Origin: Rhizobium sp. ICMP 5592
GTDB taxonomy: Bacteria > Pseudomonadota > Alphaproteobacteria > Rhizobiales > Rhizobiaceae
Direction of reading: 5' to 3'
NCBI RefSeq assembly: GCF_009498525.1
Contig: NZ_QSNT01000001.1
Span: 983,032-1,047,031 of the forward strand
Length of the DNA: 64,000 bases
Position numbers and translations under genes: made by a program. Within the stretch, counting starts at the first letter, position 1, and each line of letters starts with the position of its first letter. Positions 17,309 through 26,378 of this stretch are shown in pieces. Below the pieces are notes generated by a model that saw nothing but the letters and a program-made list of their open reading frames with translations, was not told the origin of the DNA and did not search any database.

Positions 17309-18895
17309 CTATTCGGCGAGCGACCACTTTTCCGGATGCGCCTGATAGGGACCGCCGCCCGGTGCCGGCGTCCAGACGAAGTCCTTCGCCTTGGAAGAGA
17401 CGACGCCATAGCGGTTGGCGACCCAGAGCGTTCCCCAGGGGAGTTCACTATTCATGACCTTGCAGACGTCCTGGTAGCGCAGATTGCGCTTGGCGGGGTC
17501 CGTTTCTCCGAGTGCTCCGTCGAGAGCCGCGGTCAGGTCCGGGATGCGGGCGCGTACCACGTTGGCGCCGGCCGGCGGGATCTGCTTCTCGTTGAGGCCG
17601 GCATTGATGCTGCTGGGATCGGGGCCGTTCTGCAGGCCGGCATAAATCATCTGGAACTGCGTGATATCCGGCTTCGGATTGAGCACGATGCTGTTGAAGG
17701 TCGGCGTGTCGACTGCGCGCGGCGTTACGTTGATGCCAACCTGGGCAAGCATGGCCTGCAGGGCGGCCATGACATTGGCCGCGAGCGGCGTGCTGTAATA
17801 GGTTAGCAAGGTGATCGGCTTGTCGCCATTGATCTTGTCCCAGCCGGCCTCTTTCAGTAGTTGCCGGGCCTTTTCCGGATCATAGCCATAGGGCTCGACA
17901 TCCTTTGGCACGAGTTGGTCGGCGACATAGGCGCAATTGGCCTGCTTGGCGGCGCCGCCATAGAGGCTTTGGACGATGGCGGGGCGGTTGATGGCATACA
18001 TGACCGCTTGGCGGACGCGCAGATCCTTCCAGATCGGTGAGTCATGGTTGAAGCCGAGATAGTTCACCACGAAGGACTCACCTTCGATCACTCGGAAATC
18101 GGCATTGCCTTGGAAGGTCGGCACATCGTTGGAATCGACATAGGTGAACTGGATTTCGCCAGCCCTCAGCGCTGAAATCGCCGCCGCCGGATCGGCGAAA
18201 TACCGGTCGATCAGCTTTTCGAGCGCCGGCTTGCCGCCGCGATAGTCTGTGTTGGCCGAAAGCTCCACATATTGGTCCGCGACATAGCGGGTGAACTTGA
18301 AGGGGCCGGTGCCGATCGGCGCAGTGGACCACCAGCTGTTTTTGGCGAGCTGGTCGGCAGGGATCTGCGACAGTGCATGTTCCGGCAGCATCATGATCTT
18401 CGTCATCGTGTCCATCAGGCTTGCCGATGGCGTGCTGAGTTTGACGACCAGCGTTTTCTCGTCCGGCGTCTCGATCGAGGAGACGGCCGTCAGCCGGGCA
18501 GCGAGAACGGAGCCGGTCTTCGGGTTTTTTGCGAGCTCAATGGTGAACTTCGCATCCTTTGCCGTGAACGCCTGTCCGTCATGCCATTTCGCATCGGCAA
18601 GCTTGAAGGTGTAGCTGCGCTGATCGGCGCTGACCTCGTAGGACGAGGCCAATACGCCGACGACCTTCTGGAGTTTCTCGTCATAGCTTACCAGCGGTTC
18701 GTAATAGATGCTGAGCCAGGTAAAGCCGCCGGTCGCTGCCAGCGGATTGAAGTTACCCTGGAAGCCGCCGGGGCCGACATCGAACCCGCCGGACAATGTT
18801 GCGGCCGGTGCCGGAGTGGAAATGGCCGGGATGGCTGCGGTTGCCATCATTGCGGTGACAGCGATGGCCGATGACAGTCTGGACAGTCGATTCAT
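17309..18895 (-). CDS. ABC importer solute-binding protein, SBP_bac_5 type (DppA-like)
   Basis: 528-residue periplasmic protein with a Sec signal peptide (residues 1-31, ending PAPAAT). The family 5 body is clear: YEPLVSYDEKLQKVVGVLASSYE near 65-87, TFKLADAKWHDGQAFTAKDA near 95, and the ALQAMLAQVGINV and YAGLQNGPDPSSINAG regions in the C-terminal half. Family 5 proteins bind di/oligopeptides but also opines, sugars and nickel, so the ligand is open; two adjacent aldolase-type genes argue against a simple peptide. The ATG overlaps the stop of the GntR gene as TAATG and has GGAGGAA upstream. Confidence 0.92.
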   Translation of the reverse strand: MNRLSRLSSAIAVTAMMATAAIPAISTPAPAATLSGGFDVGPGGFQGNFNPLAATGGFTWLSIYYEPLVSYDEKLQKVVGVLASSYEVSADQRSYTFKLADAKWHDGQAFTAKDAKFTIELAKNPKTGSVLAARLTAVSSIETPDEKTLVVKLSTPSASLMDTMTKIMMLPEHALSQIPADQLAKNSWWSTAPIGTGPFKFTRYVADQYVELSANTDYRGGKPALEKLIDRYFADPAAAISALRAGEIQFTYVDSNDVPTFQGNADFRVIEGESFVVNYLGFNHDSPIWKDLRVRQAVMYAINRPAIVQSLYGGAAKQANCAYVADQLVPKDVEPYGYDPEKARQLLKEAGWDKINGDKPITLLTYYSTPLAANVMAALQAMLAQVGINVTPRAVDTPTFNSIVLNPKPDITQFQMIYAGLQNGPDPSSINAGLNEKQIPPAGANVVRARIPDLTAALDGALGETDPAKRNLRYQDVCKVMNSELPWGTLWVANRYGVVSSKAKDFVWTPAPGGGPYQAHPEKWSLAE

Positions 18896-19623
18896 TATGT
18901 TCCTCCCACATTTGAATTCGTCTTATTATTGGCGATCACCCGGGAAATGCCCTGGTAATGGCGGTCCAGCCGCAGCTTGGCCTCCGCAAGGTCCCGCGCC
19001 TCCACCGCATCGACGATTGCCGCGTGATCCTTCCAGGTGCCGACCGGATCGAGATTGTCGAGGTTGACGAAATCGGAAGCCTTGTAGAAGGCCATCCAGA
19101 AGACATCGATGAGCCGGACGAGCGTCTCGTTGTCCTGGCAGCGGAAGAGCAGACGATGGAAAAGCTGGTCGTCCTCGGCGAAAGCCTCTCCCTTTTCGGC
19201 ATGTACGCGCATGCGGTTCACGGTTGCCCTGAGCTCGGCGATATCCTCCTCGCCGATGATCTCCAGGGTTTTGCCGATAAGGCCGACTTCCAGAGTACGG
19301 CGGATCTCCAGGACTTCTTCGATCTGACGAAGCGCACCGCCAAGCCCGTAGGCGAGATTGTCGAGCAGCGGCTCGAAGGAGAAGGCCTTCACGAAGATAC
19401 CGACGCCACGCCGCGATTCCAGCACGCCGAGCGATTCCAGTGCCTTGATGCCCTCACGCAATGAGTTGCGGCTGACCCCGAGCTGATGGGCAAGTTCTCC
19501 CTCGGCCGGCAGCATGGCGCCGGGTTGAAGCGCATTATCGGCGACGTAGGCCCGCAGACTCTCCTGTACGGACACATGCAGCAGCGGCGCACGGGTCAGG
19601 GGCTTCATCGTCTTGAGGGTCAT
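18895..19623 (-). CDS. FadR-type GntR transcriptional regulator
   Basis: 242-residue regulator. Winged helix at about residues 8-75 (PAEGELAHQLGVSRNSLREGIKALESLGV, then RRGVGIFV) and a C-terminal FCD domain (about 90-235) with the conserved acidic and histidine metal-site residues (EVLEIRRTLEVG, DDQLFHRLLF, DHAAIVDAVEARD). First gene of the minus-strand importer operon and so probably autoregulated. I chose the ATG at 19623; an earlier in-frame start would add 12 residues without a ribosome site. Likely operator: 19659-19692. The effector may be a substrate of the importer or a product of the DHDPS-family enzymes. Confidence 0.92.
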   Translation of the reverse strand: MTLKTMKPLTRAPLLHVSVQESLRAYVADNALQPGAMLPAEGELAHQLGVSRNSLREGIKALESLGVLESRRGVGIFVKAFSFEPLLDNLAYGLGGALRQIEEVLEIRRTLEVGLIGKTLEIIGEEDIAELRATVNRMRVHAEKGEAFAEDDQLFHRLLFRCQDNETLVRLIDVFWMAFYKASDFVNLDNLDPVGTWKDHAAIVDAVEARDLAEAKLRLDRHYQGISRVIANNKTNSNVGGT

Positions 19624-19658
19624 GAAAGGTCTCGCTTCATTATCGTGCCTCAAAGGCA

Positions 19659-19692
19659 ATATCCACTTGTAGGATATCTGTCAAATGGATAT
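19659..19692. promoter_or_regulatory. Inverted-repeat operator candidate for FadR-type regulator
   Basis: ATATCC (19659-19664) and GGATAT (19672-19677) form an inverted repeat around ACTTGTA, and a further half-site TGGATAT follows at 19686-19692. The element starts 36 bp above the ATG of the FadR-type gene, in the divergent space shared with the LacI-family gene. Form and location fit a FadR-family operator. Binding is inferred. Confidence 0.6.
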
Positions 19693-19786
19693 GTGGTGCA
19701 ACAGCGATGATTGCCCCCTGGGTGACCGTCTCATCAGGCTTTTGCACAGGCAGGCTTCGTGTCGCAGGAGATTGTAGCCTTGACTC

Positions 19787-19823
19787 CCAAAACGTTTTGG
19801 AGTTTTTTTCCAAAACGTTTTGG
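19787..19823. promoter_or_regulatory. Tandem LacI-family operators
   Basis: Two identical perfect 14-bp palindromes, CCAAAACGTTTTGG, at 19787-19800 and 19810-19823, with centres 23 bp apart (about two helical turns). The A/T-flanked central CG is the classic LacI/GalR-family half-site junction. The second copy ends 8 bp before the ATG of the adjacent LacI-family gene and overlaps its ribosome site (GGGAGAAG). This strongly suggests autorepression. Confidence 0.85.
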
Positions 19824-19831
19824 GAGAAGCG

Positions 19832-20833
19832 ATGTCAAACCTCAAGCAGCTTGCCAATTCTCTTGGCCTGTCGATCACGACCGTCTCACGGGCGCTGGAT
19901 GGCTATGCGGATGTTTCGCCGGCAACGCGGCTGCGGGTGGAAGAGGCGGCGCGATTGGCCGGGTATCAGCCGAACGCTTCCGCGCGACGGTTGCGGCGGC
20001 AGCGTGCGGAACTGGTCGCTGTGCCCCTGCCGAGCGCTCCGGGCCAGATCAGTCCGCCATACTTCATCGACATGCTGTCCGATTGTGCCGAGCATCTCGC
20101 CGTCGCAGGCCTCAATCTGGTGATTGCGCCGGTGCCGAGAGGCAAGAGTGAGCTGGATATGTGCCGCCGCTTCGTCGATGGCCACCGCGTCGATGCCATG
20201 GTACTCGTCCGCACGAAACGGCACGACGAGCGCGTCGAGTTTCTGCAATCGCGGGGCATTCCTTTCGTCACCCATGGCCGCACGGAGGCGGGGACGCCGC
20301 ATGCTTTCATCGATGGGGATGGCCATGCCGGGTTTCGCGAGGCGACGCTTCGCTTCGCGAAAGAGGGCCATGTCCGTATCGGTCATCTCGCCGGACCGGG
20401 CGACTACAATTTCGCGCATTTGCGCCGGACTGGCTGGGAGGCGGGGCTTTCTGAGGTCGGTCTGAATGCGGATCTTTTTGCGGTCGGCGATCCGACCGAG
20501 CGTGGCGGATATGAGGCTGCGAAGACGCTGATGTCGGGCGCGCTCAAGCCCACGGCCATCCTATGCTGCACCGATGAAATGGCGATCGGGGCTCTCAGCG
20601 CTCTTCGAGAAATAGAAGGTGGGGATGCGGTCAGCCTTATCGGGCACGACGATGTGCCGATGGGCGCCTATAGCGACCCGCCGCTTTCGACCATGCATAT
20701 GACCGGAGCAAACGTCGGGGAGAGACTGGCGTCGCTGCTGCTGCGTGCGATCGCCGGCGAGGACCCTGTGACGCTTCAAGAAATCTATCCGGTGGAATTC
20801 GTTCCGAGAGAGAGCCACCGCCGCCGTCCCTGA
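19832..20833 (+). CDS. LacI-family transcriptional regulator
   Basis: 333-residue regulator. The DNA-binding domain is at the N-terminus (NLKQLANSLGLSITTVSRAL at residues 3-22, with a hinge helix near 45-60: ANASARRLRR-like QPNASARRLRRQR). The rest is a periplasmic-binding-protein-like sugar sensor (about 65-330), with VRTKRHDERVEFLQSRGIPFV near 130 and CCTDEMAIGALSAL near 248. I chose the ATG at 19832 over a TTG four codons earlier because GGGAGAAG lies at the right distance. It heads the plus-strand sugar-importer cluster and should respond to the imported sugar. The tandem palindromes just upstream are its likely sites. Confidence 0.93.
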   Translation: MSNLKQLANSLGLSITTVSRALDGYADVSPATRLRVEEAARLAGYQPNASARRLRRQRAELVAVPLPSAPGQISPPYFIDMLSDCAEHLAVAGLNLVIAPVPRGKSELDMCRRFVDGHRVDAMVLVRTKRHDERVEFLQSRGIPFVTHGRTEAGTPHAFIDGDGHAGFREATLRFAKEGHVRIGHLAGPGDYNFAHLRRTGWEAGLSEVGLNADLFAVGDPTERGGYEAAKTLMSGALKPTAILCCTDEMAIGALSALREIEGGDAVSLIGHDDVPMGAYSDPPLSTMHMTGANVGERLASLLLRAIAGEDPVTLQEIYPVEFVPRESHRRRP

Positions 20834-20887
20834 CAGCCGAATGCATGCCCGGCCGAAGCGGCCGACGTTTCAAAGAGGAGGAAACCA

Positions 20888-22165
20888 ATGAAGCGCTCAT
20901 ATCTATACGGCCTGGTTGTTGCCGCAAGCTTTGCGACCACCTCGCTCGCTTACGCAGATACGATTTTCCTGTCTACGCAGTTGCGGCCGATCGAAGAGGC
21001 GACGGTGGTGCGCGAACAGCTCCTGAAGGATGTGAAGACGCCCGTCGAATATGTGGTCGAGGAGCCGCCGCAATTTGCTGTTCGCATGGAAGCCGAGCGG
21101 CAGGCGGGCAAGCACACGATCAGCCTGGTCGGCGCTTTGCATGGCGAACTGTCGCCGATCGCCGCCAAGGACGGGTTCGTGCCGCTTGATGATATGGCCG
21201 CCAAATTGGCGGCGGCCGGCATGCCGAAGACCGTGATCGATCTCGGCAAACTGGGGACCAACAAACAGCAGTACATTCCCTGGATGCAGGCAACCTATGT
21301 GATGGCCGCAAACAAGGAAGCGCTGCAATATCTTCCGGAAGGCGCCGATATCAATGCGCTGACCTACGATCAGCTCATCGCCTGGGGCAAGAAGATGCAG
21401 GAGGCGACCGGCCAGCCGCGCCTCGGCTTCCCCGCCGGCCCCAAGGGTTTGATGCCGCGGTTCTTCCAAGGCTATTTCTACCCATCCTTTACTGGCGGAG
21501 TGGTGCGGCCGTTCAAGTCTGCCGATGCGGTCAAGGCTTGGGAGAGCTTCAAGCAGCTCTGGTCGGTCGTCAATCCGAACTCGACCAATTACAACTTCAT
21601 GCAGGAGCCGCTGCTATCCGAAGAAGTCTGGGTCGCCTGGGATCATCTGGCGCGTCTGAAGGAGGCCGTCAGCAGTAATCCCGACCAATATGTCGTCTTC
21701 CCGGCGCCTGCCGGTCCGAAGGGGCGGGGCTATATGCCTGTTGTCGCCGGTCTCGCCATCCCGCAGGGGGCGCCTGATGAAGCGGGTGCGCGTGCCGTGA
21801 TCGAGCATCTCATCCAGCCCGACATCCAGCTCACGGCGGCCGAAAAGGTCGGCTTCTTCCCGACGGTGGATGCGAAGCTCCCCGAGAATATCGATCCGGG
21901 CATTGCCCTTTTGGCTAGGGGTGTCGATGCGACACAGAATGCCAAGGACGCCATCGTCTCGCTGCTTCCGATCGGGCTCGGCGACAAGGGCGGCGAGTTC
22001 AACAAGGTCTACATGGATACGTTCCAGCGGATCGTCATCCGCGACGAGCCGATCGATCAGGTGCTGAGCGAGCAGGCCGCCGCCCTTTCCAAGATCATGA
22101 CGGACACCAAGGCGCCGTGCTGGGCGCCGGACAAGGCCAGCGATGGCGCTTGCCCGGTCGAATAG
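20888..22165 (+). CDS. Sugar ABC importer solute-binding protein
   Basis: 425-residue periplasmic binding protein, family 1. A Sec signal peptide covers residues 1-23 (ending AYA, before DTIFLS). The body has the features of sugar-binding proteins, such as YIPWMQATYVMAANKEAL near residue 135 and KIMTDTKAPCWAPD near the end. It has a strong AGAGGAGG ribosome site and lies 54 bp after the LacI gene. It should set specificity for the importer encoded by the next three genes; the GH63-like enzyme at the end of the cluster suggests an alpha-linked glycoside. Confidence 0.92.
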   Translation: MKRSYLYGLVVAASFATTSLAYADTIFLSTQLRPIEEATVVREQLLKDVKTPVEYVVEEPPQFAVRMEAERQAGKHTISLVGALHGELSPIAAKDGFVPLDDMAAKLAAAGMPKTVIDLGKLGTNKQQYIPWMQATYVMAANKEALQYLPEGADINALTYDQLIAWGKKMQEATGQPRLGFPAGPKGLMPRFFQGYFYPSFTGGVVRPFKSADAVKAWESFKQLWSVVNPNSTNYNFMQEPLLSEEVWVAWDHLARLKEAVSSNPDQYVVFPAPAGPKGRGYMPVVAGLAIPQGAPDEAGARAVIEHLIQPDIQLTAAEKVGFFPTVDAKLPENIDPGIALLARGVDATQNAKDAIVSLLPIGLGDKGGEFNKVYMDTFQRIVIRDEPIDQVLSEQAAALSKIMTDTKAPCWAPDKASDGACPVE

Positions 22166-22178
22166 GCCATCCGGTCGC

Positions 22179-22208
22179 CATGGGTTCCGGTTGTCGCCGG
22201 AGCCCATG
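22179..22208 (+). other. Stem-loop between binding-protein and permease genes
   Basis: A 12-bp stem (22179-22190 with 22197-22208) with one G-T pair and a 6-nt loop, 13 bp after the stop of the binding-protein gene and 20 bp before the permease. No T-run. Typical of elements that stabilise the upstream transcript and raise binding-protein yield over membrane subunits. Confidence 0.65.
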
Positions 22209-22228
22209 ATCCAACGCGAGTAATCCTT

Positions 22229-23080
22229 ATGGCTGCAAACCGCTCCGTGGTTCCCTATCTGCTGATCGCGCCCGCTGTTCTGTTTCTGGCGCTGCTGTTC
22301 ATCGTTCCGCTTGTGCAGACGATCTGGCTTGCCGTTTCGCAAGACGGGAGCTTTTCGGTGGCCAACTTCCAGACGCTGACAAGCGATCTGAATTTTGCGT
22401 CGGCGATCCGCAACACGTTCCTTCTGACGCTCGTCGTGGTCCCGATCCAGGTGGCTATGGCGCTCGTCATGGGCAGCATGGTCGCCAAGGTCGGGGGAGG
22501 GCGAGAGACGATCCTCTGGATCTGGACGATCCCGCTCGGCATTTCCGATCTGGCCGCCGGTCTCGTCTGGCTCTCGATCCTGCAGAACAGCGGCTATCTC
22601 AATAGCCTGCTCTTCGAGCTTGGCATTATCTCACGGCAGGCGAACTGGCTGACTTACCAGACGCCGGTCGCTCTGTTCATCGGGATCGCCATCGCCGAGA
22701 TCTGGCGCGGCACCGCGATCGTCATGGTCATCATCGTCGCCGGTCTCAACCAGGTGCCCAAGGAATTCCGCGAGGCGGCCGAGATCTTCGGCGCCAGCCG
22801 CTGGACGCGGTTCTGCCGGATCACGCTGCCGCTGATCCGGCCGGCGCTGCAATCGGCACTGATCCTGCGCACGGTGCTCGCCTTCGAAGTCTTTGCCGTC
22901 GTCTATGCGCTCGGCGGGACCAACATGCCCGTTCTCGTCGGTGAGGCCTATACTTGGCAGAACCAGAACCAGAATTACGGCGTCGCAGCAGCCTATGCCG
23001 TGCTGATCATGATCATCTCGCTCGCCGCCACCGTCGTCTATCTCAAGGCCGTCAAGGTCGATCCGGAGCGTCTGCCATGA
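22229..23080 (+). CDS. Sugar ABC importer permease (MalF/UgpA type)
   Basis: 283-residue inner-membrane permease with six hydrophobic segments (first at about 9-31) and the EAA loop EFREAAEIFGASRWTRFCRITLP near residue 175. Its stop overlaps the start of the next permease as ATGA, so the two are made together. The ATG follows a weak ribosome site, fitting lower expression than the binding protein. Confidence 0.93.
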   Translation: MAANRSVVPYLLIAPAVLFLALLFIVPLVQTIWLAVSQDGSFSVANFQTLTSDLNFASAIRNTFLLTLVVVPIQVAMALVMGSMVAKVGGGRETILWIWTIPLGISDLAAGLVWLSILQNSGYLNSLLFELGIISRQANWLTYQTPVALFIGIAIAEIWRGTAIVMVIIVAGLNQVPKEFREAAEIFGASRWTRFCRITLPLIRPALQSALILRTVLAFEVFAVVYALGGTNMPVLVGEAYTWQNQNQNYGVAAAYAVLIMIISLAATVVYLKAVKVDPERLP

Positions 23081-23907
23081 GTGCGTCACGAACAGCTAGC
23101 TTCACTGGTGCGCGTACTCTCCTGTTTTGGAGCGGCATTACCGTGCTCTGCGCTTGGGTTCTGGTGCCGATCTATCTGGTGGCGCTCGGCGCGCTGGGAG
23201 GCAAGACGGGCGTCTACAAATGGCCGAAGTCGATCCTGCCTTCCAGCATCTCGATCGACCCCTTCCTGCTCTTCCTGAAGACGGAGGGGGTCGCGACCGC
23301 CTTCCTGAATTCCCTCGGTGCGGCCGCGATCACCGTCGCACTGTCGATCCTGATCGGCGCGCCAGCGGGTTATGCGCTTGCGCGCTACCAGTTCCGGGGC
23401 AAGGACAGTTTCCGGTTGCTCGTGCTGCTGACGCGCGCCTTTCCGCTGGCGATCCTGGCCCTGCCTCTCACGGTCTCCTTCATCCGAATGGGGCTCTACG
23501 ATACCGTTGTTGGCGTCGGTTTGGTGCATACAGTGCTGGCGCTGCCCTTTGCCGCGCTCGTCACCCAGGGCATCTTCATGGGCGTCCCACGGGAGTTGGA
23601 AGAGGCGGCCTGGGTGTTCGGCTGCTCGCGCATCGAGGCCTTCTTTCGCATCGTTGCACCGATTGCGCTTCCGGGGCTTGCGGCAACGGCCGTCTTTGCC
23701 TTCGTCATTTCCTGGAACGAGGTCTTCGCGGCATCCGTGCTGACGGTGCGCAACAGGACCCTGACGGCCTATCTCCTGACAGTGCTTGCGGAGAGTCCGC
23801 TGCACTATCGTTTCGCGGGAGGGCTGCTTCTCATCCTTCCGTCTGTCGTCTTCATTTTCGCGGTCAGGCGCTACCTGTTCGCGATCTGGGGCATCTCCAG
23901 CAAATGA
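23077..23907 (+). CDS. Sugar ABC importer permease (MalG type)
   Basis: 276-residue inner-membrane permease with six hydrophobic segments and an EAA loop (RELEEAAWVFGCSRIEAFFRI) near residue 172. Starts at the ATG overlapping the upstream stop (ATGA); an in-frame start at 22954 would lie deep inside the other permease gene and is not credible. Forms the channel with the preceding gene product. Confidence 0.93.
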   Translation: MSASRTASFTGARTLLFWSGITVLCAWVLVPIYLVALGALGGKTGVYKWPKSILPSSISIDPFLLFLKTEGVATAFLNSLGAAAITVALSILIGAPAGYALARYQFRGKDSFRLLVLLTRAFPLAILALPLTVSFIRMGLYDTVVGVGLVHTVLALPFAALVTQGIFMGVPRELEEAAWVFGCSRIEAFFRIVAPIALPGLAATAVFAFVISWNEVFAASVLTVRNRTLTAYLLTVLAESPLHYRFAGGLLLILPSVVFIFAVRRYLFAIWGISSK

Positions 23908-23920
23908 GCGGGATCTGACC

Positions 23921-24976
23921 ATGGCAAATATCAAGATCGATCGCATCAAGAAGAGCTTCGGCTCCTTCGATGCGCTGAAGGAAATCTCGCTGGACATCGG
24001 TGACGGGGAGTTCGTGTCGCTGCTCGGCCCGTCGGGATGCGGCAAGACGACCTTGCTGCGCATCATCGCCGGGCTCGAAACCGAGACCTCGGGCGAGATT
24101 CTGATCGGCGGCAAAGCGGTGAACGGTCTGGCGCCCAGGGATCGTGGGCTTGCCATGGTCTTCCAGAACTATGCCGTGTTCCCGCACATGACGGTCTTTG
24201 AGAATGTCGCTTTCGGCCTGCGCATGCAGAAGGCCGATGCGACCCGGGTCAAGACACAGGTGGAGAAGGCGGCGGCGCTGCTCCATATCGAGCCTTATCT
24301 CGACCGCTATCCGAACAAGCTATCCGGCGGCCAGCGGCAGCGTGTGGCCGTCGCCCGCGCGTTGGCGGTCGAGCCGCAGGTGCTGCTGATGGACGAGCCG
24401 CTGTCCAATCTCGATGCGCTTTTGCGCCTGGAGATGCGGACCGAACTCAAGGCGGTATTGCAGGCATCGGGCACGACCACCGTCTATGTCACGCATGATC
24501 AGACCGAGGCCATGGGCCTCTCCGACCGTATCGCCGTCATGTACAACGGCCGCATCGAGCAGGTGGGGCCGCCTGTCGAAATCTACAGCCATCCGGCGAC
24601 CCGCTTCGTCGGCGGCTTCATTGGGAACCCGCCGATGAATTTCATCCGGCTGCCGGTCGAAGGCGGGGCGGTGAAGCTTGGGAGCCAGGCACAGGCCGTG
24701 CCGCAGGCAAGCGGCGATATCGTGCTTGGCCTGCGCGGCGAAGACGTGGCGCTCGCGCCTCTCTCCGAAGGCCTGCCGCTCGATGTGCGCGTCTCTGAAC
24801 CAATGGGTTCGCACCTGCTGTTGACCGGAACGATCGCGGGCCAACCCGTCCGTGTGATCCTGCCGCCGGGGGAAAAGGTCAGAGCCGGCGACAGAATCGG
24901 GCTGAGGCCGGATCCAAGCCGCTTGACCTGGCTCTCGCCGGATACCGGCATCGCGCTGAACGTCGCCGCCAACTGA
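23921..24976 (+). CDS. Sugar ABC importer ATPase (MalK/UgpC-like)
   Basis: 351-residue ATPase. Walker A GPSGCGKT at 36-43, Q-loop in MVFQNYAVFPHM near 82, signature KLSGGQRQRVAVARALA near 134-150, Walker B VLLMDEPLSNLDA near 155, switch His in VTHDQTEAMG near 191, then a C-terminal TOBE/OB regulatory domain from about 235 on. The chosen ATG at 23921 is 13 bp after the permease stop. It should energise the importer encoded by the three preceding genes. Confidence 0.95.
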   Translation: MANIKIDRIKKSFGSFDALKEISLDIGDGEFVSLLGPSGCGKTTLLRIIAGLETETSGEILIGGKAVNGLAPRDRGLAMVFQNYAVFPHMTVFENVAFGLRMQKADATRVKTQVEKAAALLHIEPYLDRYPNKLSGGQRQRVAVARALAVEPQVLLMDEPLSNLDALLRLEMRTELKAVLQASGTTTVYVTHDQTEAMGLSDRIAVMYNGRIEQVGPPVEIYSHPATRFVGGFIGNPPMNFIRLPVEGGAVKLGSQAQAVPQASGDIVLGLRGEDVALAPLSEGLPLDVRVSEPMGSHLLLTGTIAGQPVRVILPPGEKVRAGDRIGLRPDPSRLTWLSPDTGIALNVAAN

Positions 24977-25001
24977 CCAGAATTCCATATAGGACCACGA
25001 C

Positions 25002-26276
25002 ATGACGGATTTTATCGCCCAGGCCCGCGCCATCCTGAAGACGAACGATCGCGGCGGCTACACGGTGCCGACCGACCGGCTCTATCCCTTTCAGTGGAAC
25101 TGGGATTCCGCCTTCGTTGCCATGGGGTTTGCTGCCTACGACGTGCCCCGCGCCTATCGCGAGCTCGAACGCCTGGTGGAAGGCCAGTGGGCGGATGGCA
25201 TGATACCCCATATCGTTTTCCATGCGCCGAGCGACAGCTACTTCCCTGGTCCGGATGTCTGGCGGACATCGCATACCACCGCGACATCCGGTATTACCCA
25301 GCCGCCTGTTTTCGGCATGGCGCTGAAACGTGTCCATGATGCTGCGGTCGATAGCGGTCTTGTGAATGCCGCCGAGCGGTCCGCACCGCTCTTCGAGGCG
25401 GCGCTGCGCTGGCATCGATGGTGGTATGCGGCCCGCGACCCAGCTCAAACGGGGCTTGTCGCCCTGCTGCACCCTTGGGAAAGCGGTAGTGATAATTCTC
25501 CAGCCTGGGATATTGCGCTGGCGCGCGTGCCCACTACGACCGAGACGGTCGTCGCGCGCAAGGATACCGGCCATGTGGACCAGGCCATGCGCCCGCGCGA
25601 CGAGGACTACCGGCGGTTCATCCACCTCGTCGATGCCTATGCGGCCTGTCGCTGGGATCCCGAGCGCCAATGGAAGGCCGCTCCCTTCAAGATCGCTGAG
25701 GTGCAGACGACCGCCATTCTCCTGAGGTCCGGCGAGGAGCTGGAGCGTCTTGCCATTGTGCTTGGCCGGACTGAGGAGGCAACAGAGCTGCGGCAGATGA
25801 ACGCTCTGTCGAGAAAGGCATTGCTGGCACAGTGGCGCCCACATCTGCGCCGCTTCGTCTCCCGCGATCTCATATCCCAAGAGGATGTGAAGGCTCCGAC
25901 CCAGGCCGGGTTCATTCCGCTGCTGGCACTCGACCTGGAGGCTGATATTCTGGACGCAGCCTGCGCAGAGATGGAAAGCTGGGCCAAAGGTCTGGCAGTG
26001 GCCTTTCCATCGACGCCGCAAGCCTTTGCCGGGTTTGAAGCCAAGCGCTACTGGCGCGGTCCGGTGTGGGGCGTGATAAACTGGCTGCTGATTGCTGGCC
26101 TTTGCCGCAATAGCCGAGTCGATATGGCCGAAGTGCTTCGTGCAGCGACGGTTCAGGCGGTCGAGCGACAGGGTTTCGCGGAGTATTTCGATCCGCTAAC
26201 CGGCGAAGGCTGCGGCGGCCTCGATTTTTCATGGACGGCCGCGGCCTATATCGAGTTCACGCGAAAGGCGGCTTGA
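25002..26276 (+). CDS. GH63-like glycoside hydrolase (mannosylglycerate hydrolase type)
   Basis: 424-residue (alpha/alpha)6-barrel hydrolase. Conserved blocks match the bacterial GH63/mannosylglycerate-hydrolase group: FQWNWDSAFVAMG near residue 30, HPWESGSDNSPAWD with probable general acid D164, AEYFDPLTGEG with probable general base E394, and RYWRGPVWGVINWLL and GLDFSWTAAAYI near the C-terminus. No signal peptide, so it should act in the cytoplasm on an imported alpha-glycoside. It ends the LacI/importer cluster, 25 bp after the ATPase. The family assignment is good; mannosylglycerate, glucosylglycerate or another compatible-solute glycoside are candidates, not conclusions. Confidence 0.82.
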   Translation: MTDFIAQARAILKTNDRGGYTVPTDRLYPFQWNWDSAFVAMGFAAYDVPRAYRELERLVEGQWADGMIPHIVFHAPSDSYFPGPDVWRTSHTTATSGITQPPVFGMALKRVHDAAVDSGLVNAAERSAPLFEAALRWHRWWYAARDPAQTGLVALLHPWESGSDNSPAWDIALARVPTTTETVVARKDTGHVDQAMRPRDEDYRRFIHLVDAYAACRWDPERQWKAAPFKIAEVQTTAILLRSGEELERLAIVLGRTEEATELRQMNALSRKALLAQWRPHLRRFVSRDLISQEDVKAPTQAGFIPLLALDLEADILDAACAEMESWAKGLAVAFPSTPQAFAGFEAKRYWRGPVWGVINWLLIAGLCRNSRVDMAEVLRAATVQAVERQGFAEYFDPLTGEGCGGLDFSWTAAAYIEFTRKAA

Positions 26277-26333
26277 GGTTGCTCGATTGGCATCACGACG
26301 CCGTAAACTGATTTGTCGTTCGCAGGCAGATCG

Positions 26334-26360
26334 AGCCGGCCCCTGCATACAGGGCCGGCT
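26334..26360. terminator. Bidirectional terminator candidate between convergent genes
   Basis: Nine-base-pair stem AGCCGGCCC / GGGCCGGCT with a 9-nt loop, followed on the plus strand by TTGTTGTTG. It sits between the GH63-like gene (ending 26276) and the amine oxidase gene (ending 26379), so it can serve both strands. Confidence 0.7.
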
Positions 26361-26378
26361 TGTTGTTGCGAGCCACGG

